A stretch of 64,000 bases of DNA, taken from assembly GCA_963760965.1 (NCBI GenBank), contig CAVXEW010000007.1, positions 248,001 through 312,000 on the forward strand. The letters run 5' to 3'. Shown here piece after piece: positions 35,579 to 44,589 of this stretch (the first letter of the stretch is position 1; the number at the start of each line of letters is the position of its first letter). Source of the DNA: Pararhizobium_B sp963760965. GTDB lineage: Bacteria; Pseudomonadota; Alphaproteobacteria; Rhizobiales; Rhizobiaceae. The translations under genes were made by a program, and so were the position numbers. The notes beneath the pieces were generated by a model, which did not search any database, was not told the origin of the DNA, and saw only the letters and a list, made by a program, of their open reading frames with translations.

Positions 35579-37138
35579 ATGCCTGCTGGAACTCGAAATC
35601 GCAACCGTCGCACCCGACGGCTTGCCCGCTTCGGCGGAGCCCTGTGGCTGGCAGTCGCCGCCGCCGGCGCGGCACCGGGTCTCGCGCAGTCCTTGCCGGA
35701 CGGCAGCGGATCCTCTTCCGGCGGCACCTCCACCCTGCCCGGCGGCGCCACGCCGCCTTCCACCGGCGACCTTCGCGGCTTCCGGGACGCCGCCGGCACC
35801 CCGCCATCGGCCCCTGCAACCGGCACCGATGGCGCAGCAGTCACTCCGGACAATCCGGCCTCAGCTCAGGTCGACGGCCAGCCCGTCGCCGCCATCCCCG
35901 CCATTTCGGGAACCCGGGGGCCCGACAACCGCGACACCCTCGGGCGGATAAACCTGCGCCAGCGGCCGATTGCCGGGCGCGCCGGGCTGCCGCCGCCCGA
36001 GCCGCTGGACCAGGGCCCGGGCATCCGCCTCGGATCCTTCATTCTGCGTCCCGAACTGAGACAGGGCGTCGGTGCCGAGAGCCAGACATACGCGGACGGC
36101 ACGCACAGCAGCCGCATCTATTCCGAAACCCGGATCCGCGGCACGCTCGCCTCGGACTGGTCCCGGCATTCGCTGACCATATCGGGTTCGGGCACCTACC
36201 AGAAGAACATCTCCGGCACGGGCGAGACGCAACCGGCGGCGGACATCTCCGCCGATCTCCGTCTCGACCTCGCCGAACGGACGACGGCCGACCTCACCGC
36301 CGGCTACAGCTTCTACCGCGAATCGATCACCGATCCGAACGCCGTCGCCGGGGCAGCCAGCCAGGCGTCGGTCGACACGTTCACCGGTGGAGCCGAAATC
36401 AGCCGGGACCTCGGCATGTTGCGCGGCAGCCTCGCGGCGAAGGCCATCCGCACGACCTACGGGAACGTTCGCCTGACCGATGGCTCGAACCTGTCCCAGT
36501 CGGACCGCGACACGCTCGCGGGAGAGTTCACGGCGCGCCTCGGCTATCAGCTGTCCGGGGCGCTCACGCCCTTCGTGCAGGCCCGCTACAGGCGCACGCG
36601 CTACGACAACGGCGTGGACTCGTCCGGCTACCTGCGTTCATCCGACACCTACACCGCCCAGGCGGGCCTGACCGCGGATCTCGGCGAAAAGCTCTCCGGC
36701 GAGATCGCCGCCGGCTACGTCCTGCGCCGCTACGAGGACAGCCGGCTGCCGGACGTTTCCGGCCTCGCGCTGGACGCCACGGGCCACTGGTCGCCGCATC
36801 GCGGCACGGACATTTCCCTGAACCTTGCCAGCCAGCTCGAGGAATCCACCACCGCCGGCGTCAGCGGCCCCATCAGCTATTCGATCGGAACGGCCCTCAC
36901 GCAGCAGGTGCGCGACGACGTGGTGGCCCGGCTCGCAGCCGAGTATCTCTATCGCGACTACCAGCAGAACGGCATCCTCCCGGACCAACAGGTCTACACC
37001 GTCAGCGCCGGGCTCACCTGGTACATGAACCGCTACCTCTCCCTCGACGGCAACGTCGCATTCGCGCGGACGAGCCAGAAGGGCGCGCACGACCAGGACG
37101 TCGCCACCGTCGACGTCGGCCTCACCGTTCGCCGGTAG
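35579..37138 (+). CDS. outer-membrane beta-barrel protein
   Basis: 519 residues. Basic start, hydrophobic stretch and a likely cleavage after GLAQ. A Pro/Gly/Thr-rich region (about 40-140) follows, then from about 150 to the end alternating hydrophobic/polar strands with aromatic girdles, e.g. SRIYSETRIRGTLASDWSRH, TADLTAGYSFYRESIT, typical of an outer-membrane barrel (BBP2-like). The C-terminal strand ends in VGLTVRR, not the usual phenylalanine. Function unknown. It follows the NfeD gene by 53 bp but is probably transcribed from its own promoter. The exact start could also be the GTG at 35573. Confidence 0.8.
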   Translation: MPAGTRNRNRRTRRLARFGGALWLAVAAAGAAPGLAQSLPDGSGSSSGGTSTLPGGATPPSTGDLRGFRDAAGTPPSAPATGTDGAAVTPDNPASAQVDGQPVAAIPAISGTRGPDNRDTLGRINLRQRPIAGRAGLPPPEPLDQGPGIRLGSFILRPELRQGVGAESQTYADGTHSSRIYSETRIRGTLASDWSRHSLTISGSGTYQKNISGTGETQPAADISADLRLDLAERTTADLTAGYSFYRESITDPNAVAGAASQASVDTFTGGAEISRDLGMLRGSLAAKAIRTTYGNVRLTDGSNLSQSDRDTLAGEFTARLGYQLSGALTPFVQARYRRTRYDNGVDSSGYLRSSDTYTAQAGLTADLGEKLSGEIAAGYVLRRYEDSRLPDVSGLALDATGHWSPHRGTDISLNLASQLEESTTAGVSGPISYSIGTALTQQVRDDVVARLAAEYLYRDYQQNGILPDQQVYTVSAGLTWYMNRYLSLDGNVAFARTSQKGAHDQDVATVDVGLTVRR

Positions 37139-37145
37139 GCCTCGC

Positions 37146-38027
37146 TCAGAGATTCTCGATGAACGCCCTGAGGTCCGCCTCGACCTTGGAGCGGATGTCG
37201 CTGCGCTTCAGCGCGAAGGCGACGTTCGCCTTGATGAATCCCTCCTTGGAGCCGCAGTCGAACGTGTTGCCCCGGAATCGGTAGCCCGCGAAGGCTTGCC
37301 TGTCGGCCAGCTTCAGCATGCTGTCGGTCAGCTGGATCTCGCCGCCCGCCCCGCGGTCCTGCGTTTCCAGAAGCTTGAAGATCTCCGGCTGGAGAATATA
37401 GCGGCCATTGAGGAAGTAGTTCGAGGGCGCTTCCTCCTTTTTCGGCTTCTCGACCATGCCGGTAATTCGGAAGCCGCCCTTGAGTTCCTCGCCGACGCCG
37501 ACGATGCCGTATTTGTGGGTCTGGTCCGGGTCGCATTCCTCGACCGCCACGACGTTGCCTCCGGCCTCCCGGTAGAGCTCCACCATGCCTGAAAGGCTGC
37601 CCTCGCCGTCCTGGATCATGTCCGGCAGGAGAAGTGCGAACGGTTCGTTCCCGACGATCTCCCGGGCACACCAGACCGCGTGTCCCAGCCCCAGCGGTTC
37701 CTGCTGGCGGGTGAAGCTCGTCTGCCCCGCCTGCGGCTGCAGTTCCTGCATCCGGGCGAGTTCCTCCACCTTGTTGCGCTCGCGCAGTGTCTCGTAGAGC
37801 TCGACCTGCGCGTCGAAATAGTCCTCGATCGCACCCTTGTTGCGGCCGGTCACGAAGATGAAGTGCTCGATCCCCGCCGCCTTCGCCTCGTCCACGACGT
37901 ACTGGATGACCGGCTTGTCGACGACCGTCAGCATCTCCTTCGGGATCGCCTTGGTGGCGGGGAGAAAGCGGGTGCCCAGGCCTGCGACTGGGAAAACGGC
38001 CTTGCGGACTTTGGCGGGAGAAGTCAT
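37146..38027 (-). CDS. galU: UTP-glucose-1-phosphate uridylyltransferase
   Basis: 293 residues. The nucleotide-binding start AVFPVAGLGTRFLPATKAIP, the KEMLTVVDKPVIQY segment, GLGHAVWCA, LLLPDMI and MVEKPKKEEAPSN are all standard. It makes UDP-glucose for exopolysaccharide, glucan and lipopolysaccharide synthesis; the gene is called exoN in some rhizobia. Complete. The gene ends 8 bp from the convergent beta-barrel gene's stop. Confidence 0.95.
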   Translation of the reverse strand: MTSPAKVRKAVFPVAGLGTRFLPATKAIPKEMLTVVDKPVIQYVVDEAKAAGIEHFIFVTGRNKGAIEDYFDAQVELYETLRERNKVEELARMQELQPQAGQTSFTRQQEPLGLGHAVWCAREIVGNEPFALLLPDMIQDGEGSLSGMVELYREAGGNVVAVEECDPDQTHKYGIVGVGEELKGGFRITGMVEKPKKEEAPSNYFLNGRYILQPEIFKLLETQDRGAGGEIQLTDSMLKLADRQAFAGYRFRGNTFDCGSKEGFIKANVAFALKRSDIRSKVEADLRAFIENL

Positions 38028-38276
38028 CCGGATCGGTTCCTGTCCTGTGACACGTTGGGGCTGCCAGCCTCGTCAGCGAGCTTTCAGCCTATGTGCTAAG
38101 ATATCGCTGAAGACTACGCGTGGGCTTGTCTCATGGTAAAGGATTTGTTGAGGTCGACCGCGTATCGTCCATCCAAGTGGCGCCCGGAGCAGTCCGGGCA
38201 GCGCACGAGGATCGGCGTCCGGCGGATCCGGCCGCCCGCATCGCTTTGCCTGCATTCGTACCTGCGGGAGTAACCG

Positions 38277-39503
38277 ATGAAAGCAGCAACAGGTTCCGTC
38301 CTTGGAAGAGGCCTCGTCGCCGGGGCAGCCCTCATTGTGAGTCTCGGTGCATTGCCGGCTCCAGCCCGTGCCGACGCCGGCTTCCGCCACTGGATCTCCG
38401 AATTCTACGCCACGGCGGCGCGCCATGGCATCTCCCGCAGCACCTATCGCCTCGCCTTCGCCGGCGTCAGCGAGCCGGACAGCCAGGTGCTGGAAAAGGC
38501 CAATGCGCAGCCCGAATTCACCCAGAAGATCTGGGATTACCTCGATTCCAGGGTCAACTCCTGGACCGTCAGGAACGGCCGCGCGATGGAGCGGCGCCAC
38601 GCCTCGACACTGGCATCCATCGAGCGCCGCTACGGCGTCGACCGCAGCGTACTGCTCGCCATATGGTCAATGGAATCGAACTATGGCGCGATTCTCAAGA
38701 ATCCGGACCGGCTCCACTACGTGCCGCAGGCGCTGGCCACGCTCGCCTATGGCGACCGGTCGCGCGGCAAGTACGCCCGCACGCAACTCGTTGCGGCGCT
38801 GAAGATCCTGCAGGACAAGGATATCTCCGCCCGGGACATGACCGGATCCTGGGCCGGCGCGATGGGCCAGACCCAGTTCATCCCGACGAGCTACCTCACC
38901 TTTGCCGTGGATGCCGACGGCAACGGCCGCCGCGACATCTGGCACTCGGTGCCGGATACGCTCGCCTCCGCCGCGAACCTCCTGCGGCGCAATGGCTGGC
39001 AGACGGGCAGGACATGGGGCTACGAGGCCGTGCTGCCGGCCGGCGGAGCGCGCTACGAGGGCCGTTCGAAGACGCTCAGGCAATGGGCCGCGCTGGGATT
39101 CAGGCGGCCGGACGGCAAGCCGTTCCCGCGCCCGTCCGAACGGGCGGTCTTGAAGATGCCGGGCGGAGCCGGCGGTCCCGTCTTCCTCATGACGCACAAT
39201 TTCTACGTCATAAAGCACTACAACAGCTCCGATTTCTACGCCCTCGCCGTCGGGCTGCTCGCGGACCGGATCGCCGGCTACGGCGGCGTCGACCAGAGCT
39301 GGCCCCGTCCGCCCGGCTCGCTCGACGTGGAGCAGAAGTTCGAGATCCAGTCCCGGCTGAAGGCCCTCGGCTATTACGAGGGCGACATCGACGGCAATCT
39401 CGGCTCCGGCTCCCGCTCCGCCATCGCCGCGTTCCAGTCGCAGAACGGCTTGACGGCAACGGGAGAACCGTCCCACAAGGTGCTCCAGGCGCTCAGGCGC
39501 TGA
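38277..39503 (+). CDS. lytic murein transglycosylase (MltB type) with peptidoglycan-binding domain
   Basis: 408 residues. Signal peptide (MKAATGSVLGRGLVAGAALIV...ARA). Catalytic domain with the glutamate in AIWSMESNYG at about residue 134, GAMGQTQFIPTSY and DIWHSVPDTLAS. C-terminal PG_binding_1 domain: FEIQSRLKALGYYEGDIDGN...AIAAFQSQNGL. It cleaves between MurNAc and GlcNAc with 1,6-anhydro product. Typical of rhizobial MltB proteins. Intact, transcribed alone. Confidence 0.93.
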   Translation: MKAATGSVLGRGLVAGAALIVSLGALPAPARADAGFRHWISEFYATAARHGISRSTYRLAFAGVSEPDSQVLEKANAQPEFTQKIWDYLDSRVNSWTVRNGRAMERRHASTLASIERRYGVDRSVLLAIWSMESNYGAILKNPDRLHYVPQALATLAYGDRSRGKYARTQLVAALKILQDKDISARDMTGSWAGAMGQTQFIPTSYLTFAVDADGNGRRDIWHSVPDTLASAANLLRRNGWQTGRTWGYEAVLPAGGARYEGRSKTLRQWAALGFRRPDGKPFPRPSERAVLKMPGGAGGPVFLMTHNFYVIKHYNSSDFYALAVGLLADRIAGYGGVDQSWPRPPGSLDVEQKFEIQSRLKALGYYEGDIDGNLGSGSRSAIAAFQSQNGLTATGEPSHKVLQALRR

Positions 39504-39650
39504 AGCAATTCCAGCAAGAGTGTGAAACGGTTTTGCGTCCGGAATTGCGCAGGAACAACGAGATAGAGCATTGAAGGCGATTCTGATTTCACCGGAAATG
39601 CTCCGGTGCAACCGACGGATGCCGCCGCGGCGGGAGGCCGCTTCGAGGCA

Positions 39651-40805
39651 ATGAAGACGAAGCCCTTCGCCGCAGGACGGACGGGTTGGCTGGGTGCGGC
39701 TCTTCTGGTCCTCGCCGGCCTCTTGCTCTCGGTCGGTCCGGCAGCCGCCCAGCAGGCGCGGAACCGCTCGCTCCTCGACATCATCTTCGGCACCGGCCGC
39801 CAGCCCTACTATCCGCCGCCGCCGCCTGCGCCGAAGCGATCGCCGGTGCGCCAGGCGCCCCAGCCCCGACGGCACGCCGGGCCACGTCCCGCCGCGACGG
39901 CGCCGGCACCTGTCCAGAAAGTCGACAACGCCCGCAAGATCCTCGTCGTCGGCGACTTCATCGCCGGTGGCCTCGCCGACGGATTGCAGTCGGAGTTCGC
40001 CGAATCGCCGGGCGTCGAAGTGGTCGACAGGACCAACGGCTCGTCCGGCCTCGTGCGCAACGACTACTATGACTGGCAGTCGCAGATCGGCCCGATCCTC
40101 GACGAGGTCAAGCCCCAGATCGCGGTCGTGCTCGTCGGCTCCAACGACCGCCAGGCGATGAAGATCGACGGCCGGTCCGAACCGGTGCGCTCCGACGCGT
40201 GGACCGCCGAATACACCCGCCGCGCAACGGTCGTCGCCAAGGCTGTCACCAGCCGGCACATCCCGCTCCTGTGGGTCGGCGTCCCGGCCTTCCAGTCGCC
40301 CTCCATGTCCGACGACATCCTCGCCTTCGACGGAATATTCCGCACCGTCGCCTCGAAGGCGGGCGGCACCTTCATCGACATCTGGGACGGTTTCGTCGAC
40401 CAGAACGGCAACTTCATCTTCACCGGCCCGGATATCAACGGCCAGCCCGCCCGCCTGCGCGCGCCCGACGGGATAAACCTGACCGCCGCGGGCAAGAGGA
40501 AACTCGCGTTCTATGTCGAGAAGCCCGCGCGGCGCCTCCTCGGCGACGCCGCCGGCAAGGACGTCGCGAAGCTCACCGACGAGAACCTGCCCCCTCTGTC
40601 CGCGTTGCCGCCGCAGTTTCCGACCGAGATCACGAGGACGGATCCCGTCGGCCTGACCGACCCTGCCCTTGACGGGGACACGGTCCTCCTGGGCGGTACG
40701 CGCCGGGAGGCAGTGGCGCAGGACACGCCCCGTGCAAAGCTGGTGCGCGACGGCTCGAAGGAGAAGCCGCCGGCTGGCCGGGCCGACGCCTTCCACGCGC
40801 CGTGA
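39651..40805 (+). CDS. DUF459 SGNH-family hydrolase
   Basis: 384 residues from ATG 39651. Signal peptide or anchor (residues 10-33), then a Pro-rich linker (YYPPPPPAPKRSP), then the SGNH/DUF459 domain: ILVVGDFIAGGLADGL (where the usual GDS serine is replaced by GDF), VVLVGSNDRQ and DGINLTAAGKRKLAFY with the late D and H-like positions. It is probably periplasmic. The lack of serine in block I (GDF) suggests the catalytic serine is missing or shifted; if so the protein may be non-catalytic. It follows the MltB gene by about 150 bp. Confidence 0.8.
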   Translation: MKTKPFAAGRTGWLGAALLVLAGLLLSVGPAAAQQARNRSLLDIIFGTGRQPYYPPPPPAPKRSPVRQAPQPRRHAGPRPAATAPAPVQKVDNARKILVVGDFIAGGLADGLQSEFAESPGVEVVDRTNGSSGLVRNDYYDWQSQIGPILDEVKPQIAVVLVGSNDRQAMKIDGRSEPVRSDAWTAEYTRRATVVAKAVTSRHIPLLWVGVPAFQSPSMSDDILAFDGIFRTVASKAGGTFIDIWDGFVDQNGNFIFTGPDINGQPARLRAPDGINLTAAGKRKLAFYVEKPARRLLGDAAGKDVAKLTDENLPPLSALPPQFPTEITRTDPVGLTDPALDGDTVLLGGTRREAVAQDTPRAKLVRDGSKEKPPAGRADAFHAP

Positions 40806-40945
40806 CCCTCCCCGCCACGAGATCCTGAAGCGGTCGAGCCAGGCGGGCAAGCCTCACCCGCTCCGAATTGCCGACCTGGACGGGCGAACCTTCCAGCCGC
40901 GCACGCGTTGGGCCTGACTGATCGCATGAAGAAAGGAGCGCAGCG

Positions 40946-41176
40946 ATGTCCAGGGACAATCTCTTCGTCTCGCCGCACCAGTCGCAATGGGAAGTCCGCA
41001 CCGACGAGGCTCAGGGCGACGGCGATTTCCCCCGTTATGATCACAGGGAGGAAGCGATCGACGCAGCCATCCTCTCGGCCCAGAACTCCAGCAAGCGAGG
41101 CCGGGAAGGTCATGTATATGTCCGCTCCGAGGACGGGACGTTTCGCCTCGAGCGCGCCATACCGCCGCAGTCCTAG
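40946..41176 (+). CDS. small DUF2188 protein
   Basis: 76 residues with an RBS-like AAGGAGCGCAGCG before ATG 40946. The DUF2188 pattern shows: NLFVSPHQSQWEVRTDEAQ, EEAIDAAILSAQN, GHVYVRSEDGTFRLE. These small proteins are often stress-linked, function unknown. The TAG stop coincides with the CTAG at the edge of a dispersed palindromic repeat (41173-41250). Confidence 0.8.
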   Translation: MSRDNLFVSPHQSQWEVRTDEAQGDGDFPRYDHREEAIDAAILSAQNSSKRGREGHVYVRSEDGTFRLERAIPPQS

Positions 41177-41250
41177 TGCCCTGAGCCAGGCAGACGGTGC
41201 CCGTCCGTCTGGAAAAGCCAGCCCACCAGCTAGTGATCGCCCGGGGCGAT
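41173..41250 (+). repeat. dispersed palindromic intergenic repeat, copy A
   Basis: Begins at the CTAG that forms the DUF2188 stop, then an imperfect palindrome with core GACGGTGCCCGTC, then GGAAAAGCCAGCCCAC and a second small palindrome around 41234-41250 (ATCGCCCGGGGCGAT). Copies B (47304-47382) and C (59556-59673) share the same order in the opposite strand orientation. Resembles REP/RIME-type elements. Confidence 0.75.
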
Positions 41251-41353
41251 TAGTCCTGCCAGATGGCATCGTCTGTCAGGGTCGCACCAACAGGCACCGG
41301 CCGCCGGCAGCGGCGGCAGACCGACGAACAGAGAGCACGACAGGAGGATTGAC

Positions 41354-41503
41354 ATGACCAAGAGACAGACCACCGACCCGGCCGGCAAGCGCACCAGCGC
41401 GGGCGGCCATCTTGGCGGAACGAACTTCGGCCAGGGACGCGATGCCAAGACCACGTCCGGCAAGGACGGCAAGAAGGCGCGACCGAACGACGGCCGCAAC
41501 TGA
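41354..41503 (+). CDS. small basic hypothetical protein
   Basis: 49 residues, MTKRQTTDPAGKRTSAGG..., ending ARPNDGRN. It has an excellent ribosome site (AGGAGG, 7 bases before the ATG at 41354), which is the main support for expression. The protein is polar, lysine/glycine-rich and probably unstructured; no family recognised. It lies shortly after the DUF2188 gene and the repeat, perhaps as part of a small stress-protein cluster. Confidence 0.6.
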   Translation: MTKRQTTDPAGKRTSAGGHLGGTNFGQGRDAKTTSGKDGKKARPNDGRN

Positions 41504-42104
41504 CGGCGCGACGACCGGTGCTCGACGCGCTTCGGCTTCGGGTGCCGGTCGCGGCCGCACTTTTCCGAATTCGCCGGATCGGGACGTACCCGGCAACTTC
41601 CCGGCATGTCGCCGGGGAAGGCGCATGTCGCGCCCGGCCCGATGCAATCTCGCCCGCCCGGACTTAAAGTCCGCGGAATCAGCGGCGGAATCAGGTTATT
41701 GAATTGTAATTCTTCTTTTCGAGCGTCTCCACGCCGATATAGTGGAGATCACCGCGGACACATTTTCTGATTTTACTTTCAACAACTCGACGAAGACCCG
41801 CTTTCAGGTTCTTGCACCGCCATCGCGGTTGATTGTGTTCAATTTTCAATTACCGATGGCACTGCCTGATTTGCTTCACAAATATATCAATTTTCCGAAG
41901 AATATTCTTCTCGGCCTGTGCATTCGGCACCACTTCGAGTGACGGCTTCCCATCCTTCCGGGAACCCTTCACGCTGCCGGCAGGGGGCGGGATCTGCCGC
42001 CGGGGTCCAGCGGCATCGTCAGGCATAAATCACCCCCTCCGCCCGCCTCGGCGGACGGGTCGCATCCACGCCGTTCAATCTTGACTTGCGCCGGGAGCGC
42101 ACGG
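41504..42104. other. intergenic region with an AT-rich centre
   Basis: About 600 bp before the PQQ dehydrogenase gene. The middle (about 41690-41940) is much more AT-rich than the rest of the window. It contains a 6-bp hairpin (CTCCAC/GTGGAG, 41727-41747). A 66-residue frame at 41742-41942 has no RBS or known domain, so I do not call it a gene. The region is probably promoter/regulatory DNA. Confidence 0.5.
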
Positions 42105-44339
42105 ATGGTGGAGTACCTTTCGAGGCGCGGCGGAATTGGGGGTTATGCATTCGTGCGTTCACTGACTTTCAGGAGAAGGGCAGCCGTATTGTCGATGCTC
42201 GTCGTCGTCCTGGCGGGTCTTGCGGCAGCCTTCCTGTTTCTCGCACGCCCCGGCGCTTCGTCCGGAAGCACTGCCGGCGGTCCCGTCGACGATGTCCTGC
42301 ACAAGATCGCCTGGCGCCTCGAGTTCTACGCCGCGAAGGCGACAGGGCAGGTCCCGCAGCTTTCCTGGCTGGAGGTCATCCAGGGAACCTGGCCCGGCGA
42401 TGAGCTGGGCGGAACCTGGCCCGGCAGCCACTTCATCACCGGCGCCTGGGTGACCGGAGGCTCGAGCCTGAGCGCGTCGATCGTCAATCCCCTCGACGAT
42501 CCGGAAAGCGTCGCGAAGGGCAAGGTCCTGTTCCGGACCGACTGCGCACCCTGCCACGGGAACGACGGCCGCGGCGGCGGGCACGCCCCTTCCCTGGCGA
42601 AGAAGAACTACAGCGTGGGCACGAGCGACTTCGCCCTCTACCGCACGTTGCGCGACGGAATTCCGGGCACCGCCATGGCCCCGCTCGGACTCTCCGTCAA
42701 GCAGCGATGGCAACTTGTCGCCTATCTGCGCAGCCTCGGCCAGTACGATCCGGCCGGCACCGGAGCGGGTCCCCGCGTTGCGCCGGTCGACGTCACCTGG
42801 CCCATGATCGAGACCGCCCGGCATCGGACGGATCAGTGGCTGACCTACTCGGGCGGGCTCGACGGCCAGCGTCACTCGCCTCTCGCCGAGATCAACGCCC
42901 GCAACGTCTCGGGCCTGAAGCTTCTCTGGGCGCACCAGTTCCACCCGACCGGCAAGGATCCCTTCGAGGCGACGCCGATCGTGGCCGGCAAGACCATCTT
43001 CATGACCGAACCGCCGGCCGGGGTCGCGGCCATAAGCGCCGAGACCGGCGAGGAGATCTGGCACTACGAGAGAGCATTGCCAGACAAGCTGCCGGTGTGT
43101 TGCGGCCGGTTCAATCGAGGTCTCGCCATCCTCGGACAAACGCTCTTCTGGGGGACCCTGGACGACAGGCTCATCGCCATCGACGCCGTGAGCGGCCGCA
43201 AGAAGTGGGAAGCCAAGGTCGCCGACCCGCGCGACGGCTACACCATCACGGTCGCCCCGCTCGTCGTCAGGAACCTCGTGATCGTGGGCATAGCCGGAGG
43301 CGAGTTCGGCATCCGCGGCTTCCTCGCGGCCTATGACGCGAGAACCGGTAAGCGGGTCTGGCGGTTCGACACGATTCCGGGGCCCGGCCAGCCCGGCCAC
43401 GATACCTGGAAGAACGACGCCTGGAAGACCGGTGGCGGCCCGACCTGGGTAACCGGGAGCTACGACCCGCAACTCGGCCTCCTGTATTGGGGGGTCGGCA
43501 ACCCCTCGCCGGACTTCTCCGCCAGCGCGCGCCCCGGCGACAACCTTTTCACCGACAGCGTCGTGGCTCTCGACGCGATGACCGGGAAGCTGGCCTGGTA
43601 CTTCCAGTTCACCCCCAACGACGGCCACGACTGGGACTCCAACCAGACGCCGATACTGGCGGACATGGAGGTCGACGGCACCATGCGGAAGACGATCTGC
43701 TGGGCCAACCGGAACGGCTTCTACTATGTTCTCGACCGGACGAACGGAAAGTTTCTCAAGGGCGTCCCCTTCGTCAAGGTGACATGGGCGAGCGGCCTCG
43801 ATGCGACAGGCCGGCCGATCAAGACGAAGAATGCAAAGGTCACGCCGGACGGCGTCCTGACGTCGCCCTGGGTCGGCGGCGGCGTCAACTGGCCCCCCTC
43901 CTCCTACGATCCGGGATCGCGGACATTCTTCGTACAGGCCACCGAGGGAGCCTCGATCTACACCACGACACCGGACAAGGAAGTCAGACGCGGCCAGGAC
44001 GGGATCTACGGCGGAAGCGGGACGTCGCTCGCCGAACCCGCGATGAACGTCGTGAAGGCACTCGACGCCCCGACCGGAACCATCGAGTGGGAACACAAGT
44101 CGCCGCGGCCGGCCAAGGGTCAGGACCAGAGCTACAGCGGCATCCTCACGACCGATGGCGGCGTGCTGTTCGCCGCCTATGCGGGCACCGTCTTCGCTCT
44201 CGACAGCCGGACCGGCAAGGAACTCTGGCGGGCCGGTCTCGGAGGGAAGACGCAGGCTCCGCCGATCACGTTCGAGCTGGACGGAAAGCAGGTGGTCGCC
44301 GTGACCGGCGGCGGCACCCTGTTCCTGTTCGGCCTCTAG
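42105..44339 (+). CDS. PQQ-dependent alcohol dehydrogenase with N-terminal cytochrome c domain
   Basis: 744 residues from ATG 42105 (RBS GGGAG); alternatives are 42081 or GTG 42153. N-terminal anchor (about 27-47), then a cytochrome c domain with CAPCH (147-151) and a methionine ligand about 191, then the eight-bladed PQQ domain. PQQ-enzyme residues: adjacent cysteines 332-333, Glu400, Asn466 in GVGNP, and TPNDGHDWDSN with Asp509 as the likely base and Asp511 two residues on. Usual quinohemoproteins carry the heme at the C-terminus, so the order is reversed. It oxidises an alcohol in the periplasm and passes electrons to its own heme. Substrate unknown; no PQQ synthesis genes here. Confidence 0.85.
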   Translation: MVEYLSRRGGIGGYAFVRSLTFRRRAAVLSMLVVVLAGLAAAFLFLARPGASSGSTAGGPVDDVLHKIAWRLEFYAAKATGQVPQLSWLEVIQGTWPGDELGGTWPGSHFITGAWVTGGSSLSASIVNPLDDPESVAKGKVLFRTDCAPCHGNDGRGGGHAPSLAKKNYSVGTSDFALYRTLRDGIPGTAMAPLGLSVKQRWQLVAYLRSLGQYDPAGTGAGPRVAPVDVTWPMIETARHRTDQWLTYSGGLDGQRHSPLAEINARNVSGLKLLWAHQFHPTGKDPFEATPIVAGKTIFMTEPPAGVAAISAETGEEIWHYERALPDKLPVCCGRFNRGLAILGQTLFWGTLDDRLIAIDAVSGRKKWEAKVADPRDGYTITVAPLVVRNLVIVGIAGGEFGIRGFLAAYDARTGKRVWRFDTIPGPGQPGHDTWKNDAWKTGGGPTWVTGSYDPQLGLLYWGVGNPSPDFSASARPGDNLFTDSVVALDAMTGKLAWYFQFTPNDGHDWDSNQTPILADMEVDGTMRKTICWANRNGFYYVLDRTNGKFLKGVPFVKVTWASGLDATGRPIKTKNAKVTPDGVLTSPWVGGGVNWPPSSYDPGSRTFFVQATEGASIYTTTPDKEVRRGQDGIYGGSGTSLAEPAMNVVKALDAPTGTIEWEHKSPRPAKGQDQSYSGILTTDGGVLFAAYAGTVFALDSRTGKELWRAGLGGKTQAPPITFELDGKQVVAVTGGGTLFLFGL

Positions 44340-44444
44340 AGCAGGTGGGCGCACTGCTGCGCGCCGCCCTGGGGGCCGCAAGCCCCGCTTCGGGCGCCGC
44401 AGCAGCCGGCGCGCCGGCAGTCTCTGCAAGGAAACGGAAGCGAA

Positions 44445-44519
<75 letters not shown>

Positions 44520-44589
44520 ATCCGCCGCGCGGATAAACCACAAAGGCTTGCGCGGCGTCAAGCCGCGTCCCGAGGAATTCTTTCGACTT

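Noticed and set aside
41742..41942. 66-codon frame in the AT-rich stretch before the PQQ dehydrogenase.
   Set aside because: No ribosome site, no homology, codon use unlike neighbours; likely chance frame in promoter DNA.
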